Source: Dipteris shenzhenensis (lineage: Eukaryota > Polypodiophyta > Polypodiopsida > Gleicheniales). From it: a stretch of 64,000 nt of DNA. The notes beneath the pieces were generated by a model that saw nothing but the letters and a program-made list of their open reading frames with translations, ran no database searches and was not told the DNA's origin. The position numbers were made by a program, and so were the translations under genes. The stretch is taken from the NCBI GenBank assembly GCA_047967505.1, contig CM106538.1; one strand, 5' to 3'. This document shows positions 20,960 through 33,336 of this stretch, piece after piece (the first letter of the stretch is position 1; every line of letters starts with the position of its first letter).

Positions 20960-22378
20960 GCTAAGCCTAGTCTAATCATAAAACAACATGAGAAATCATG
21001 GAGGCTCAAAATAATCAATGAACCCCATACGGGAAGACACAAGGAGTAGGCAACACTCAATCTGTTTCAAAATGTGTTATATCAACAATACACGATATGC
21101 CTATTATATAGAGAGTGCCCTTTGAATAGTCAACATCTGTGGGATCCTCTATCCTCTGATCCACATCTCTCCTTGTGGATATCCTCAATCCACATCCTCA
21201 CATCATGTAGTTCACATCCTAGGGTGGTTACTTTAATACATTCCTATACCATACCTTAGCCTCTAATTATGTGCTCATGGCACCACAACTCTCAACACCT
21301 CCCCTTGGTGCCATGATCCTTTGGCTACTGCAAGGTGGTCAGATGTGAGTTACAAGATCAAATCCTCCCTTGAGTGCTTACATGGCTACTCTCAGGTGGT
21401 CAGGTTTATTTTACAAACATATGGGCTGAAGGTGACAAGGTTGTTGCTTCTCAATGCTTGATGTCGATGGCATTCGCTTCGTTGCTTGATGTAGCTTGAT
21501 CCATGATGCTTTGTTCTTCCATGTGCCTTGATGCTTTATGTGTAGATGCCATGTTTTGTGCTATGGTCATCTCATGCACTTGTACTTTTGGCATGCTTTT
21601 TGCATTCATGCGTCGCTTTTTCATTTATTGCAAAGGTCTTACCAATTGATTTCTTTCAATATTGGTAGTGTCTAATTGCTAACAATGATACTGACTTTAC
21701 AGAGACGTAGAGCTCAAAAAGACGATCACTTTTCCTTTTTGGAGCATGTGCAAATTCTTCTTGGATTGCAAGTTAGACCTTGTCAAAGTTTCTATGAAGA
21801 AGAGGGACAATTGATGATGTGGCATAGGGGTTCATACGCTGCTTGCAAACTATGCTTGGCGAGGGTTACTCTGCCATGTGCCATGTGGCAATATTTTAAC
21901 CCAAGGCTAAGAAACTTGTTGAGGTGGCCCTGTGCCATGTGGCAGTATTTTAACCCAAGGCTAAGAAACTTAACTATGGTCCAAACAACTGATCCTAACT
22001 CCACTCACTTAACCACTCCTAGCCATGATTAAGTTTTATCTTTACCACGTGTCTTTGCCTAAGGGCTGCCACATGTCCTAAGGGGTGGATGGACACGTGT
22101 CACTAGGGTGTGGTGACCCTAGAGGATAGGGTGGAGAGTTGCTTGACACATGGCTTTTTCATGACTGTAGTCACCCAAACTGGGGTTGCCTCGACTAACC
22201 TGGGTGTTTTCTAGCTATCCCTACCCTCAGAGGTGGAAGTTTGACACTTTGGAGGTCGTTGCCCGTCGAAATGCTGCTCGTGGAGGTGTTGTTTGTTGTG
22301 AGGCTGCCTCTTGGAGTTGTAGGTTGAGGAAATGGCGTTGATGGAAGTCGAGGTGCAGTTGGAGGCAGGCTGGCTGGT

Positions 22379-24702
22379 GTGTTCAGAGCAGTTGTAAGAG
22401 TTGTTGACTACACAATGAAGCAAGTGAAAATAGCATGGTTGGATATGGTTTATGTTAGAGAAAAGAGATGGAAAGTAATCATGGAAGACAATAAATGGAA
22501 GGATTGGTGGCTATGTATATCTATCAAGGAGATGTGGAAAGTTATCAAAACCAAGAACATGAGAATTGAGGGCAAAGCCAAGATAGCCCCTATCATGTGG
22601 CAATCTTAGGATTTTTGTCTTTGACATGAAGATAACATCATTCAAAGCATATGAAATAGTATACGGTATGTGTTGTTAAATAATTTCAAAAAAAAAATCC
22701 TTATGTTTGTTTTTATTTGATACTTACATTTAGTTACTCTATTTGAATCATGTTTATGTAGGTGTAAGATGGCTAGCGGCAATGCGGACATGACAACAAC
22801 ATTGGAGAAAATGATGAGGGAAAATCCAAGTTTCCTAGGACTCATGGATTCAATGATTAAGGATATTAAAGGTATGTCCTTTTATGCTTAGACATTCATG
22901 TTTGTAATGTCTTATGGGTATGCGATGGGGGGGGAGAAAAGGTAGGCGAGGAAGATGAGTGCTTGAATTTAAGGGGTGGATGAGGGATATGGAATGGGAG
23001 AAGAGGCAGGATTATGCTATGGGATGGAAGGCTGTGAGAGGAAAAGAGGTGGTTGAATTTAGGAAATGGGATGTAAGTGTAGCTGAATTCAGGGGATGTG
23101 AGAAGGGGGTGGCTGAATTAGACTATTGGATGAAAGGGGCAATGAAGAGAATGGGTGGGGGGTGGGAGAGGGGATGATTTTAGGGAGTGGGAGAAAGGGG
23201 GGGCTGATTTGTACTATGCTTAAACATTTCATTGTTTGCATTTCTCTATTATGCACCTATGTTTGGACTATGTTATGGGTTGACTTCAGTTTTATACGAT
23301 GCTATGTTTAGAATTTTGTACTATGCACTTACCTCATGAAATTACACATATATTGTCTATATAGATGGCAAAGGAGATCCTACAGATGCACCTAGAAATG
23401 GGTCTTACGAAGAAGATAAGGAGCATGCTTCCTTGCAAGATAGGCCTCTATTTGCTCCTGTTCTAGTCTCGGGTGCAATTTTAACACCTAGTTATGATGA
23501 CGTCTTTAGGCCACCTAAGATGCATGGTACAGATAAAAGTAAACTTTATGGCAAGGAGCTCCTAGGAGGGAGCATACACCAAAAACCAAGATAGTGTATG
23601 AATTGCCTATTCTGTTTAGACATGATTATGATTAAGTTTTCACATTTGAACTATTGTCTCTTTTTAAAGATGTTCCTCATTCAAGTTTTATGACGCTTTA
23701 TATAAACCATCTAACTAATTTGAACATTTTCTATAAAGGATTCTTATGGTGAAGGACATGTAGAATCGAATCGTCATAAAACATTTTCAGAGTTGCTACA
23801 TGGGAAAGATATGTGTGAAGTAGAGGAAGGACCATTCGCCAAAAACCAAGATAAGGTATGAATTACCTATTCTTTTCAAACATCATTATGATTAAGTTTT
23901 CAAATTTAAACTATTGCCTCTTTTCAAATATGTTTATAACTCAAGTTTTCTAGAGTTATTTTTGTTTACTTTTAGGATCACATATGAAATTCGGATGATT
24001 TTGCAAGTGAGATATCTAGAAAAAGTGAAAGAAAAAGGAAGGTAAGAGTTTTCATTGAAGCGATACTCTTAAACAACCTTTGTCTTGTATTGTATATAAA
24101 GTAGTTTGTATGGTTATATAATTCTTTAATACCACATCTTGTATCATTTCATAGATAAATGAAAAGATGAAAAGCCATTTGGAGCAAAAGGGTGTACAAA
24201 GGAGTGATAAAGTCCAAAGGAAAGATTCCAAGGCATTATTACTACTAAATTTTTCATTTTTATGATTCAAGGTGTTTATATTTTGATTTTAATTTCATTA
24301 TTTTTATTGAAATAGAATTTAAAAGATCTTCAAGGTGTAGACATGGAGATGAACATGACTTCAAGTGAAAGTAAAGAATTAAGTGATATTTGTTATTTGT
24401 AAAATTCTTCATTAATGAGGTTGATAGCATAAATTATTTACTCTCTTTTAAATATTATCTTGTGACTTTTTGTTTTGTTATTATGGCATCAAGTGGATGA
24501 TCTTTAAAAAGAGAATATGGAGACAATTCTCTTGAAATATATGGGTGTACACAACACGATTCCTGATATGTACTTTTCTCTTAAAAGTACATACTTGAAG
24601 CTTAAGAAAACCGAGAGTGGTTTCAAAAGCTACTCTAGGGACAAGAAACCAGATAGTAAAGAAATGATTAGAGACATTGTACATTGGCTCATTCAAAGTT
24701 GA
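22379..24702 (+). pseudogene. multi-exon gene remnant of unknown function inside the insertion
   Basis: Several exon-like segments bounded by AG and GT appear in order: 22379-22609 (76 codons, basic), about 22769-22871 (MASGNADMTTTLEKMM then LGLMDSMIKDIK), about 23365-23593 (GDPTDAPRNGSYEED, then FAPVLVSGAIL), about 23741-23857 (DSYGEGHVESNRHK to FAKNQDK), about 23976-24041 (one stop, KSERKRK), about 24155-24265 (INEKMKSHLEQKG) and about 24495-24702 (METILLKYMGVHNTIPDMYF). Two of the exon-intron units (around 23575-23700 and 23840-23955) are near duplicates. The product would be charged and lysine-rich. I do not recognise the family; a transposon accessory protein or a captured host gene are the likeliest options. 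Confidence 0.4.
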
Positions 24703-25243
24703 AAAGTTAAAGTCAAGACACAATCTAATATGGCATTAGTTTAGAGGATGTAGAGATTTTGGTATGAGATATAGCTCAATGCAAATACCTATTCAAACAT
24801 GTTATATCGAGCTCGCTTAGCTCTTTTTAACTTTCAAAAAATTTGGTGGTATAATCTATTCACTTTTTCTTCTGAATGTTCATATGAAGTATAAGGAAAA
24901 ATTATGTGAAAGCTTCAAAATCTACTTTTTGTCTTTGATGCAGTTTAAATGAAGTAGGAATAAGATTATGAGCTATCAGTTCGTAGAAAAACTAAAGAAG
25001 GGAACTTTATTATCTTTTATTGATGCTCTTATTGAATCTTATTGTGTATATAATTTAAGCTTATGTGATCATACAAACAATTACGTATTCCTCTAGTCCT
25101 TTTTTGTTTTTACAAGTTCAAATTTCTACATATAAAATGAGTAGCTACCAAGGAAGATGTGAAGTACTAAATGCTTCATTTTTTATTTAACTAGAGTACT
25201 TAGAAAAAATGACAATGATTTTTTAAATTCCATATTGCTTTCT

Positions 25244-26086
25244 CTTTATATAGGAAAAAAGAGGATTCTCTATATCATTTACTAGTTTAAAATGAGCATA
25301 ACTAGGAACTGTCCAAACTAGAGAAAATAGAACATTTTCGAATCTAGGGAAGATTCCCTAGATAGATAACTAGGGAGTGAATTTCCCTAGGTAGGAAATT
25401 TTCATGAGTGATTCCCTAGATAGGCTAAGTAGGAAAAAATATGGGACTCTAGGGAATCACTCATGAAAATTCCCTACCTAGGGAAATTCACTGCCTAGTT
25501 ATCTATCTAGGGAATCTTCCCTAGGAATATCTAGGGAATCACTCATGAAAATTCCCTACCTAGGGAAATTCACTGCCTAGTTATCTATCTAGGGAATCTT
25601 CCCTAGGAATATATAGGGTAGATTCCCTAGATAGATCACTCCCTAGATAGATAACTAGGCAGCAGTGAATTTCCCTAGGTAGGGAATTTTCATGAGTGAT
25701 TCCTAGATAGGCTAAGTAGGAAAATATATGGGACTCTAGGGAATCACTCATGAAAATTCCCTACCTAGGGAAATTCACTGCCTAGTTATCTATCTAGGGA
25801 GTGATCTATCTAGGGAATCTTCCCTATATATTCCTAGGGAAGATTCCCTAGATAGATAACTAGGGAGTGAATTTCCCTAGGTAGGGAATTTTCAATATAT
25901 AGGGAAGATTCCCTAGATAGATAACTAGGGAGTGAATTTCACTAGGTAGGGAATTTTCATGAGTGATTCCCTAGATAGGCTAAGTAGGAAATGTTCTGTT
26001 TTCTCTAGTTTGGACAGTTCCTAGTTATGCTCATTTTAAACTAGTAAATGATATAGAGAATCCTCTTTTTCCCTATATAGAGATTG
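25244..26086. mobile_element. foldback-type inverted-repeat element
   Basis: The ends are near-perfect inverted repeats of about 95 bp: TATATAGG, a short A run and GAGGATTCTC at about 25250-25275, through TACTAGTTTAAAATGAGCAT, against the reverse complement ending at about 26086. The interior is almost wholly made of shuffled direct and inverted copies of CCCTAGATAGATAACTAG, GGAATTTTCATGAGTGATTC and CCTAGGTAGGGAA. No coding capacity. It abuts the C-terminal half of the UGT pseudogene. Confidence 0.75.
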
Positions 26087-26088
26087 GT

Positions 26089-26729
26089 TCATGGACGGGG
26101 ATGAGTATGATGATACCCGAGCCGAACCTAGCTTTTGGCAAGAGGATAACTGCATTCCCTAGTTGGATCCACATGCCCCAAACACTATTTTTTATGTGTT
26201 AATGGGCTCAGTAGTGAATGCTTTGGAAACGCAACAACACAAAATGGCCCTCGGGCTCAAGGCAAGCTAGAAGCCTTTTTTATGCATAGTGAGAGGCTAT
26301 AAGGATACTCAAATCTTGGCACAAATCTTGCCGAAAGGCTATCTTGAGGAAGTAAAGGATCATGGACGCATAGTGCCTTGGGCACCACAAGTGCTGGTGC
26401 TATCTCATCTCGCCGTCGGTGGGTTTCTAACACATGGAGGCTAGAACTCAACACTGGAGGGGATCAGTATGGGAGTGCCACTGATTATGTGGCCATGGTT
26501 TCTGGATCAGTGGACGAACTACAAGATGGTAATGGAGAGATGGAAAGTTGGGCTGGAGCTGGTGACTCCGCAGGATATCGATTATTCAATGGAACCTACA
26601 GCTAAGCTGGGAAGGTTGGAAGTAGAGAGGGGTGTTAGGAGATTGATGCGAGAAGACGAGGGCAAGGAGCTAAGAAGCAGAGTGGGTAGATTGAGTGAAG
26701 AGGTGAAGAAGGCTACCATGAAAGGATGA
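26089..26729 (+). pseudogene. UDP-glycosyltransferase pseudogene, C-terminal half with PSPG box
   Basis: Reads DGDEYDDTRAEPSFWQEDN, a region with an APNTIFYVLMGS strand, then the PSPG sugar-donor box: WAPQVLVLSHLAVGGFLTHG followed by NSTLEGISMGVPLIMWPWF and DQ. Three in-frame TAG codons break it: after NCIP, after LGLKAS, and at the conserved Trp of HGGWNS. The frame then continues through MERWKVGLEL to the end at 26729. With the N-terminal half at 20078 this forms one gene disrupted by insertion. The PSPG box identifies the family firmly; the acceptor substrate cannot be inferred. Confidence 0.9.
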
Positions 26730-29018
26730 TCACCTTGCAGGTCTCTACAAAAGTGGATAGATGACATGATGATGAGATCATAATCTAAATTAGGTGTGCA
26801 AGTGCCATTGATGGCATAAAAGTTTACTAAGTTTTACAAAGAGTTTCCTTCTTAATAGTCAAGTTTTATGAAGGTGATATAGAGTAGTCTTTCTCAACTT
26901 TCATGCAACTTCCTGTTTTGTCATTGAGGCAACCATATGTAGTTGTTCTTTGATGTCTCTTGAGAATCACTATTGATGATTAAAATCAAACCACATCTAA
27001 TGTATTGAAAGCACATAGTTTGCTTATGGAGGAATAGTGTACAAATTGTGGGGATCCTATGCAAATGGCTTTCTTTGAGGGAGTGAACTTTGAAGCATCT
27101 CTACTATTAGTCATAGAGAGAGGTACGAGGAATAGATTGATTGTTGAGGGGAGGGAGGTAGGCCTGAACATCATGCCTTCTTCACCTACTTCCAATCAGA
27201 TTCTCTACTCCAAACTTGTTGCTTGGAGTTGTGGAAAAGTACCTCTTTCATTTTTTCGCATTTGAGCTATAGCCCAAGGTTAGCTAGATGTCCTATCGTA
27301 GTGTTGCATTTTCTAAGGTTATTTGATTGTTTTGTTTCCCAAGGTATTGATAGTATTTGCAACACAAGATGCCTTGCAATTTGTATGAAGGTTTACTCTC
27401 ATTAAAACCCTCAGATGATTAGACTCTGAGTCAAAAAATCCCAACCCAAAATCTGCTTAGTTAACTTTTTCGAAAGACATTGAAGGTTTTCTATCTTCAA
27501 AGTCAACATGGAGAGATAGCCATCTAAATAGGAATGCTTGGCATGCCATAAGGGAAGCCTTGAGTGAAAGAAAAGCATGCGGCGGAAGCTCCTTACGTGG
27601 TAGCAAGCCAACAATCTAACTTTTGTGAAGGGCACACAAGGAGGGCATCAAAAAATAGCTTCACTGCCGCAAGGCATTACCTTTAAAGGGTTGAGTTGCA
27701 TGCTAAAAGCATACCTAAAAGTGCTCACACTAGGGGGAAAGGGTGAAGGAATTTGCATTAAAGGGGTAGCACCTCTTCAAAGCTCCTCCATCTCTTAACC
27801 ACATTGGTTAGCAATGCCATTTTGATGGATTTGGATGGTGGAGTCAATAGATTTTTAGTAATGTCAAGTGTTCAGAATGAGTCAATATAGCTAAGCCTTT
27901 GCGTTAAAGCCATGTTGGCCCAAAAAGTGGGTAAAATGATTAGCCAAGAGAGTGGTATAGACATGGGGGATTCACCAGTAGTAATAAGGAGACGTCACTT
28001 ACGTGCAATAAATATATGAAAACTCCCCTTTTCTACCCCCTATTTATAGGACCTTACCTTATAAAATGTACCTTCCTTCCCTTATATAACCCCCCTCCCT
28101 TACACTCATGTGGTACCATACGATAAACCCTAGTGGACCCCCCGGGGGTATAGAGAGCATAGGCTTGGCCCTCCCTTCAAAATATGGATTATATATAAGG
28201 GCAGATCTTTGACTTTGGTATTCATTTGTTGTATGCATCTTTGGAATACAAGCTCAATCTCTCTTATTCCTTCATGGGTTTGGTCTTGTTTCAATGTTAT
28301 GCCCTTTGTGATTGCCACGCTTCCTTATCTTTCCCTCTTCACCATGCTTACTACCCCATCTCTCCACTCTCGTTCCTCTTCCCCTTGCCCTTCTCCTTCT
28401 TGTGGAGTCACAATTGCAGCAACCTAGGAGCCACATGACTGGCACTTGTGGATAGCTCTTGCTTGCATTTCTCTCAACGAGCATAGCTGGAGGTCAGATC
28501 TCCAACAATGTTCCAATAAGATCCCAATGACACTTGAGTCATTGACAAGGACTACACATTTTTGGGGCCACTATCAGGGAGTTTTCAAGTACGATCAATT
28601 GTTGCTTCTCTCATCAACCACCGTACCCATTTCCCAACACTTAGCTTAATGCATGGTTATTGGTGGTGGAGTGTAGGAAGTGTCTGAGTGAAAAGAGAGT
28701 GTCTTGGGTGTTTTTGGAGTAGAATAGTTGTCAAATTGAAGGGATAGATAGGTGATGGGATTGCTAAGCTAGTAGCATTGTCAATTGCAAAGGAAGTAGG
28801 TAGTGTTGTTTAGGGGATTTCAGGTACAGTTTTGCATGCATTTGCTTCTCTCATGAACCACCCATTTCCCAACACTTGCTAGCTTAATGCATGGCTATTG
28901 TTGGTGGAGTATAGGAAGCGTTTGAATGAAAAGAGTGTGTTCTTTAAATGGAAAAAAAATGAGATTTTTTTGGATGTTTTTAGAGTAGAACAATTGTTGA
29001 ATTGAAGGGATAGGTAGG
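26730..29018. other. no gene recognised; local duplication near the right end
   Basis: No domain seen in any frame. A segment containing TTGCTTCTCTCAT, CATTTCCCAACACTT, TAGCTTAATGCATGG and AATTGAAGGGATAG occurs twice (about 28600-28760 and 28850-29018). The second copy abuts the DUF7869-like fragment that starts at about 29019. Confidence 0.5.
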
Positions 29019-29167
29019 TGAGCATCCTTAAAAATTCATGTATATGCAAAATACTTTGCTGTGGTATTTTTATTTTTCCTTCTACCTCATATCCCATGTG
29101 CTTCTTTGACTTCTTTGCCCTTGAATGCCAAGACACTATGACTGTCTCCATCAAAACTTGTGAGACC
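29019..29167 (-). pseudogene. DUF7869-like fragment, C-terminal piece (split by element 2)
   Basis: Minus-strand reading VSQVLMETVIVSWHSR through KKHMGYEVEGKIKIPQQ to LRMLT corresponds to the last 60 residues of the DUF7869-like proteins of elements 1 and 2. It stops at 29167 exactly where the AACACC end of element 2 begins. The rest of this copy resumes at 44329 with EWVPNDEAV, the residues that directly precede this piece in element 2's own gene. GACC (29164-29167) is repeated at 44329-44332. No TIR flanks this fragment, so it is a truncated older copy. Confidence 0.8.
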
Positions 29168-29193
29168 AACACCTATTTCATTAATTTTGGACT
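29168..29193 (+). repeat. Element 2 left terminal inverted repeat
   Basis: AACACCTATTTCATTAATTT followed by TGGACT. Identical to the reverse complement of 44303-44328 and matching the element 1 TIR except at the sixth base (C for T). Confidence 0.9.
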
Positions 29194-29224
29194 TTTTCAC
29201 TTGTTTTTGGACGAAGCCCAAAAA

Positions 29225-29330
29225 TCCTTCCCAAATGAAAACACTACTTTCTGAAAATATCCTTCCCAAATCAAAATTTTACTTTCTGAAAATATTCTTC
29301 CCAAATCAAAAGTTCACTTTGTGGCACTAT
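29225..29330 (+). repeat. left subterminal repeats of element 2
   Basis: Three copies of a TTCCCAAATSAAAA motif, each followed by a short stretch and ACTTTCTGAAAAT or a variant. They are homologous to 2820-2925 of element 1. Confidence 0.6.
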
Positions 29331-29774
29331 CATATTCACATAAAAATATTGTTTTTTCAATCTATACTTTTGCACCAACATGCAAGAATTTGAAATAATC
29401 CTGTATTAGAAATTCTAGCTATATCTAAGTTATTTGTTAATTTAATTATTTTTAATATTTTTCCTTGACGTTTTTCCTTAACGTGATAAATTTATAAATC
29501 CATGAAAGGAGACTTAAATATTTCATGAAAATAACATTGTCAATTGCAATATGCACAAAATTTTTAAAACTTTTAATAAATAGAAAAAGACATGATGCCA
29601 TAAGACCCAAGTTTTGTATTGAACCAAAGAGGTATAATAGCAATTATAGCTATTATTATATGATTACATTGAAAGACGTTGCTCTCAGCTAGAGTCTTTA
29701 TATCCAAAATGATATAGATTGAACATATGTTTACAATTTAAATTGTTGCTCTTAAAGAGCCTCAATTCGTGCCA

Positions 29775-30190
29775 TCTGCATAATTTGACTCCCCATTGTC
29801 TTATTGCTCAATGTCACGATAGTCCCTTGCCAGGTGCCATCTGCATAATTTGACTCCCACTTGTCTTGCCAAGCCTTGCCCCTTGGGTGCATTGACTCCC
29901 CATTGTCTTATTGCTCAATGCGATAGTCCCTTGCCAGGTGCCATCTGCATTAACTCCCTATTGTCTTGCCAAGCCTTAACCCTTGGGTGACATCCAGTGC
30001 AAAATACAGGTGCCATCTGCATTAACTCCCACAAGTTGTCTTGCCAAGCCTTGCCCCTTGGGTGCATTGACTCCCCATTGTCTTATTGCTCAATGTGATA
30101 GTCCCTTGCCAGGTCCCATCTGCATTAACTCCCTATTGTCTTGGCAAGCCTTCACCCTTGGGTGACATCCAGTGCATATTTTGACTCTCA
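29775..30190 (+). repeat. tandem minisatellite in element 2
   Basis: Modules GTGCCATCTGCATAATTTGA, CTCCCCATTGTCTTATTGCT, GATAGTCCCTTGCCAGG and GTCTTGCCAAGCCTTGCCCC recur about four times in slightly shuffled order, with units of about 100-120 bp. Absent from element 1. No coding potential recognised. Confidence 0.75.
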
Positions 30191-30292
30191 TTTGACATAG
30201 GAGGTGATGACTCTGATTATAATTATCTTGGATTGGCTTCTTGCCTAGTACCCAAATAAAATCCTTCAATGGACTTCAATACAAAGCTTTAA

Positions 30293-31452
30293 TCATGGAC
30301 ATTCTTCATTTGCACTCTCTCCTTCTACTTCCTCCATGGCGAGCATCCTAAAAAATTCGTGTATATGCAAAATAGTTTGTTGTGGTATTTTTATTTTTCC
30401 TTCTACCTCATATCCCATGCGCTTCTTTGATTTCTTTGCCCTTGAATGCCAAGACACTATGATTGTCTCCGTCGAAACTTGAGAGACCGCTTCATCATTT
30501 GGGACCCACTCCTTCATTATACAATTAGTATACAATGTGTTGTTATCCATATTCTCCTTCCTGCCCTTTGGTTCATACCATACCATTGTAAATGTTGTAG
30601 CTCTCCCTTGCTCATCTCTTTGCACATCAACTACTTTTGCAACCCAAAACTTCACATTCATCATCCGATGGCCGAACCACAACAAAACAATCGACCTCTA
30701 TATCTACTTGTGGCATAAACTCTCTCTTCTTCGGTCACAATATGGACGTGGGAGTAATGATACAAATTCATTTTCAAAGACTGGAGCTGGGTGCAAATCG
30801 TTATGAACATTTGGCCAAAACATATTGCATTCTTCCTTGACATCCTTTGAGCCTCGCATTCTCTCAAGGTCCTTTATTAAATTTTGTGTCTTGTTAATTA
30901 CAGTGGTAGTGTGTTCTCTCCAATTAGGCTTTGAATCAGGATATCTCCGGAGCATTTCCTCTTTGTATGTAATAAATGCTTTTAATCCTTCTATTTCACA
31001 GTTAGACCTCTCATTGAATTCTTGTATAGGAGCCCATGTTGGATACCTTTCCTTGCTGGGAATTGAAGTTAAGAGACTGTAAGGTTCTTCAGGTTCCCAT
31101 TTTGTATCATGAGAATACTGTTGCCATTGCATTACAGGTTTTTCATCTTTAAACAAAAAACGAAAGTAGTGTGGATTGGTATGACCTGTCAATGCATCAC
31201 CACCCGTTTGTATGAAGGTAGAATGAAGCTCTTCCAATCATACATTCTTTCGAGCCTCTCACATACTGTACTTTCCTTACGACCACCAACTTGCCTGCCA
31301 CATCTTCTTACCAAGTCATCTATTGTCTCCACATCCTTGCATTTAAGCTCCCTTGAGACTGTGCTAAAAACCTGATCGATATTCTCATGTGTATGCCCAA
31401 CATACAAAAATCCACATTCGACCTCATTGAAGATTCGATGAGCAACTAGCAT
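30293..31452 (-). pseudogene. DUF7869-like candidate transposase, C-terminal part (element 2)
   Basis: Follows the central part after one stop (TAA where copies 1 and 4 have a Phe codon, at about 31458). It retains GFLYVGHTHENIDQVF and the C-terminal end (WVPNDEAVSQVSTETIIVSW to GESANEECP). It is broken by a one-base deletion near 31215 (ATGAAGG against ATGAAAGG in the other copies), a one-base deletion near 30736 (GGTCACA against GGTCCACA) and small indels near 30665. These lesions are absent from the fragment at 44329-45614. The product of an intact copy would be a DDE/RNase H-like integrase fused to a possible BAH/Tudor-like domain; both assignments are by pattern only. Confidence 0.65.
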
Positions 31453-31458
31453 GGAGCA

Positions 31459-33336
31459 TTATGCAAACATGAGTACATTCTTATTTTCTCGCCAGCAATT
31501 ATCAGCTTGTATTCTCAAAGTCGGTGGTAGGCGACCTTTTTCTGCATGTATATTGCGAATTGCCTTCATAATAGATGTTACAACTTGATTGCTATCATGT
31601 AGATGCAAGGAATCAATCCATATATCTACAAAGAACTTAATTCCATGCACTAACACTCCACATAGATGTGTCTTTAGAAAGTGCTTTCCTTGTAATCTAG
31701 GTGGAGTGGCAACAAAACGAGGCAATGTTGTTGTATTCTGATCCATGCCATCTACAATAAGGCACATGTAGTCATCGGGATGCGAAATAGCTTGCTCCTT
31801 CCAAAATGCATATTTTTGTCTGGAATGTCGAATAAGGTCATGATGAGATTTTCGGTTTTTTTTGTATATTTCCCTTTGATTTGGACATGTTGCACTCTCA
31901 ATCGCTCGCTTTAAATCATCACAGACATTGCACTTTGACATTTTTTGCCTCCTTGGGATTTTAACATATCCAAAGTTCTTCTTCCAAAGAGTATACAAAG
32001 TATGAGAAGAAGCTACAGCATCCCCTCTTTGCCTTTGCTTTTCTGCAATAGAGTCAAATACTTCGAGCTTTGTCAAGCCCATTGGAAGGTGCATTTCAGT
32101 GATCGCGTCACTGTTAGGGAGTTTGGTAGATATATGGGGTTGAGGTAAAGCATTTTCATGTATGAAGTCTTGCAAAATTGCTGCTGCCCTGACAGTTGAG
32201 ATTCTTGATTTGGACCTTCCTCTATTACCGTGAATGCTAAATTTGTTGCCGCCCTTTGCCTTGGTGACTGAATCCCAATATGTACCATGGGATAATCCAG
32301 TAATATTGCGATATGCCTTATTGCAAATCATTTTTCCATTTACGAGAGGTTTTACCTTTTGTCTTGAACTTAGCCTTTTATTGCCATTCTGAAGGAAGCA
32401 AGAGAGACTTGTGAGAAGGTATTCATTTCTTTCGCTTCCTCTTCTTTGCCACACGTGTCCTCTACATTCCCTGATGTCTGCAAGATCAATGAAGCGCATA
32501 CATCTTCGCTTGCAACATAGATATCCCAAGGCATTTAACATGTTCTCCTCCTTCATTACTCTCTTCCTCTTTGGTTGCTTTTGTGGATCTGCCTGGATTC
32601 GCTTTCTCTTCATGCATATGTATGACCGTTTTTGTTCCTCGTGCACGTTGTTATCTGTATTTATGCAGTTCTTCTCCTCACATTTGTTTGTAACCAAGCA
32701 TCCATGATTGGTCGTTGCATCCTTGTCCATATCACAATCAAAGTTAAATATTGAATAATCCTCTGTTGATCTCATCCTCGTTTTTAACATACTTTTAGGA
32801 CCATTCAATGAATTCAATATTCTACGAGAGTATTGAGAACCTTGAAACTCTTCCACTCCTAAGAGAACATCACTCATTGGGACATCTTGCATGGCTTTCA
32901 CAAATCCACAAGCTTGATTGACACCAGGTTTGTTAATATGCATGAACTCATCCACACTTGACAAGACATCACTATTGAAACCTTTGCCCTTCTCACTGTG
33001 CAAGAATTCATCCACCCCAGATAAGGCTTCGCTTCTGAAATCATTTTGTTTCTCAGAACCAATGAACTCATCCACTCCAGATAAGATGTCACTTCTATAA
33101 TTGAGTATATTAAAATCATCCACATTTGAAGTGATAGAGCCTGGCACATGGGCACGCTTTTTAGGTCCTTTGATATTGTAGTATACCTTGTCTTTATCAT
33201 TGAAAACCACGTGCCTCTTTCTCATGCTTAAAAATTGCATGCTCCATCTCATATTCTTGCCTACCTCATAGTAGGGATCACATAAGGATGTTATGTTATC
33301 AACCATACCATCATCAGTGACTTTTAGAATCCTCAT
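31459..33336 (-). pseudogene. DUF7869-like candidate transposase, central and catalytic part (element 2)
   Basis: A 625-residue frame, the longest uninterrupted piece of this gene in the window. Order: link region (KVTDDGMVDN), acidic domain with four SDxLSGVDEF-type motifs, basic segment (KRKRIQADPQKQPKRKR), Cys-rich motif (YLCCKRRCMRFIDL, RGHVWQRRG), HGTYW segment, zinc half-knuckle (KCNVCDDLKR), then the start of the catalytic core (LIVDGMDQN and IQADNCWRENKN). The third catalytic cluster, GHTHEN.D, lies beyond the stop at about 31458. It is the best template for the ancestral order because copy 1 is frameshifted here. Confidence 0.7.

Larger units (their letters stand above)
20960..26088. 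mobile_element. inserted DNA splitting the UGT pseudogene
   Basis: The UGT reading is interrupted after FPLGPCHNVGS and resumes near 26089. Flanks share TCATG (20955-20959 and about 26088-26092), or 7 of 9 bp if extended (AGGATCATG against TGGTTCATG), compatible with a decayed target duplication. The insert holds an unrecognised left part (20960-22200, with a 54-bp direct duplication around 21880-21972), multi-exon gene-like remnants (22379-24702) and a foldback element (25244-26086). It may be more than one insertion. Confidence 0.6.

Noticed and set aside
20960-21300. Left LTR of a retrotransposon at the start of the UGT insertion
   Set aside because: No TG...CA borders, second LTR or primer-binding site could be identified, so only a generic insertion is reported.
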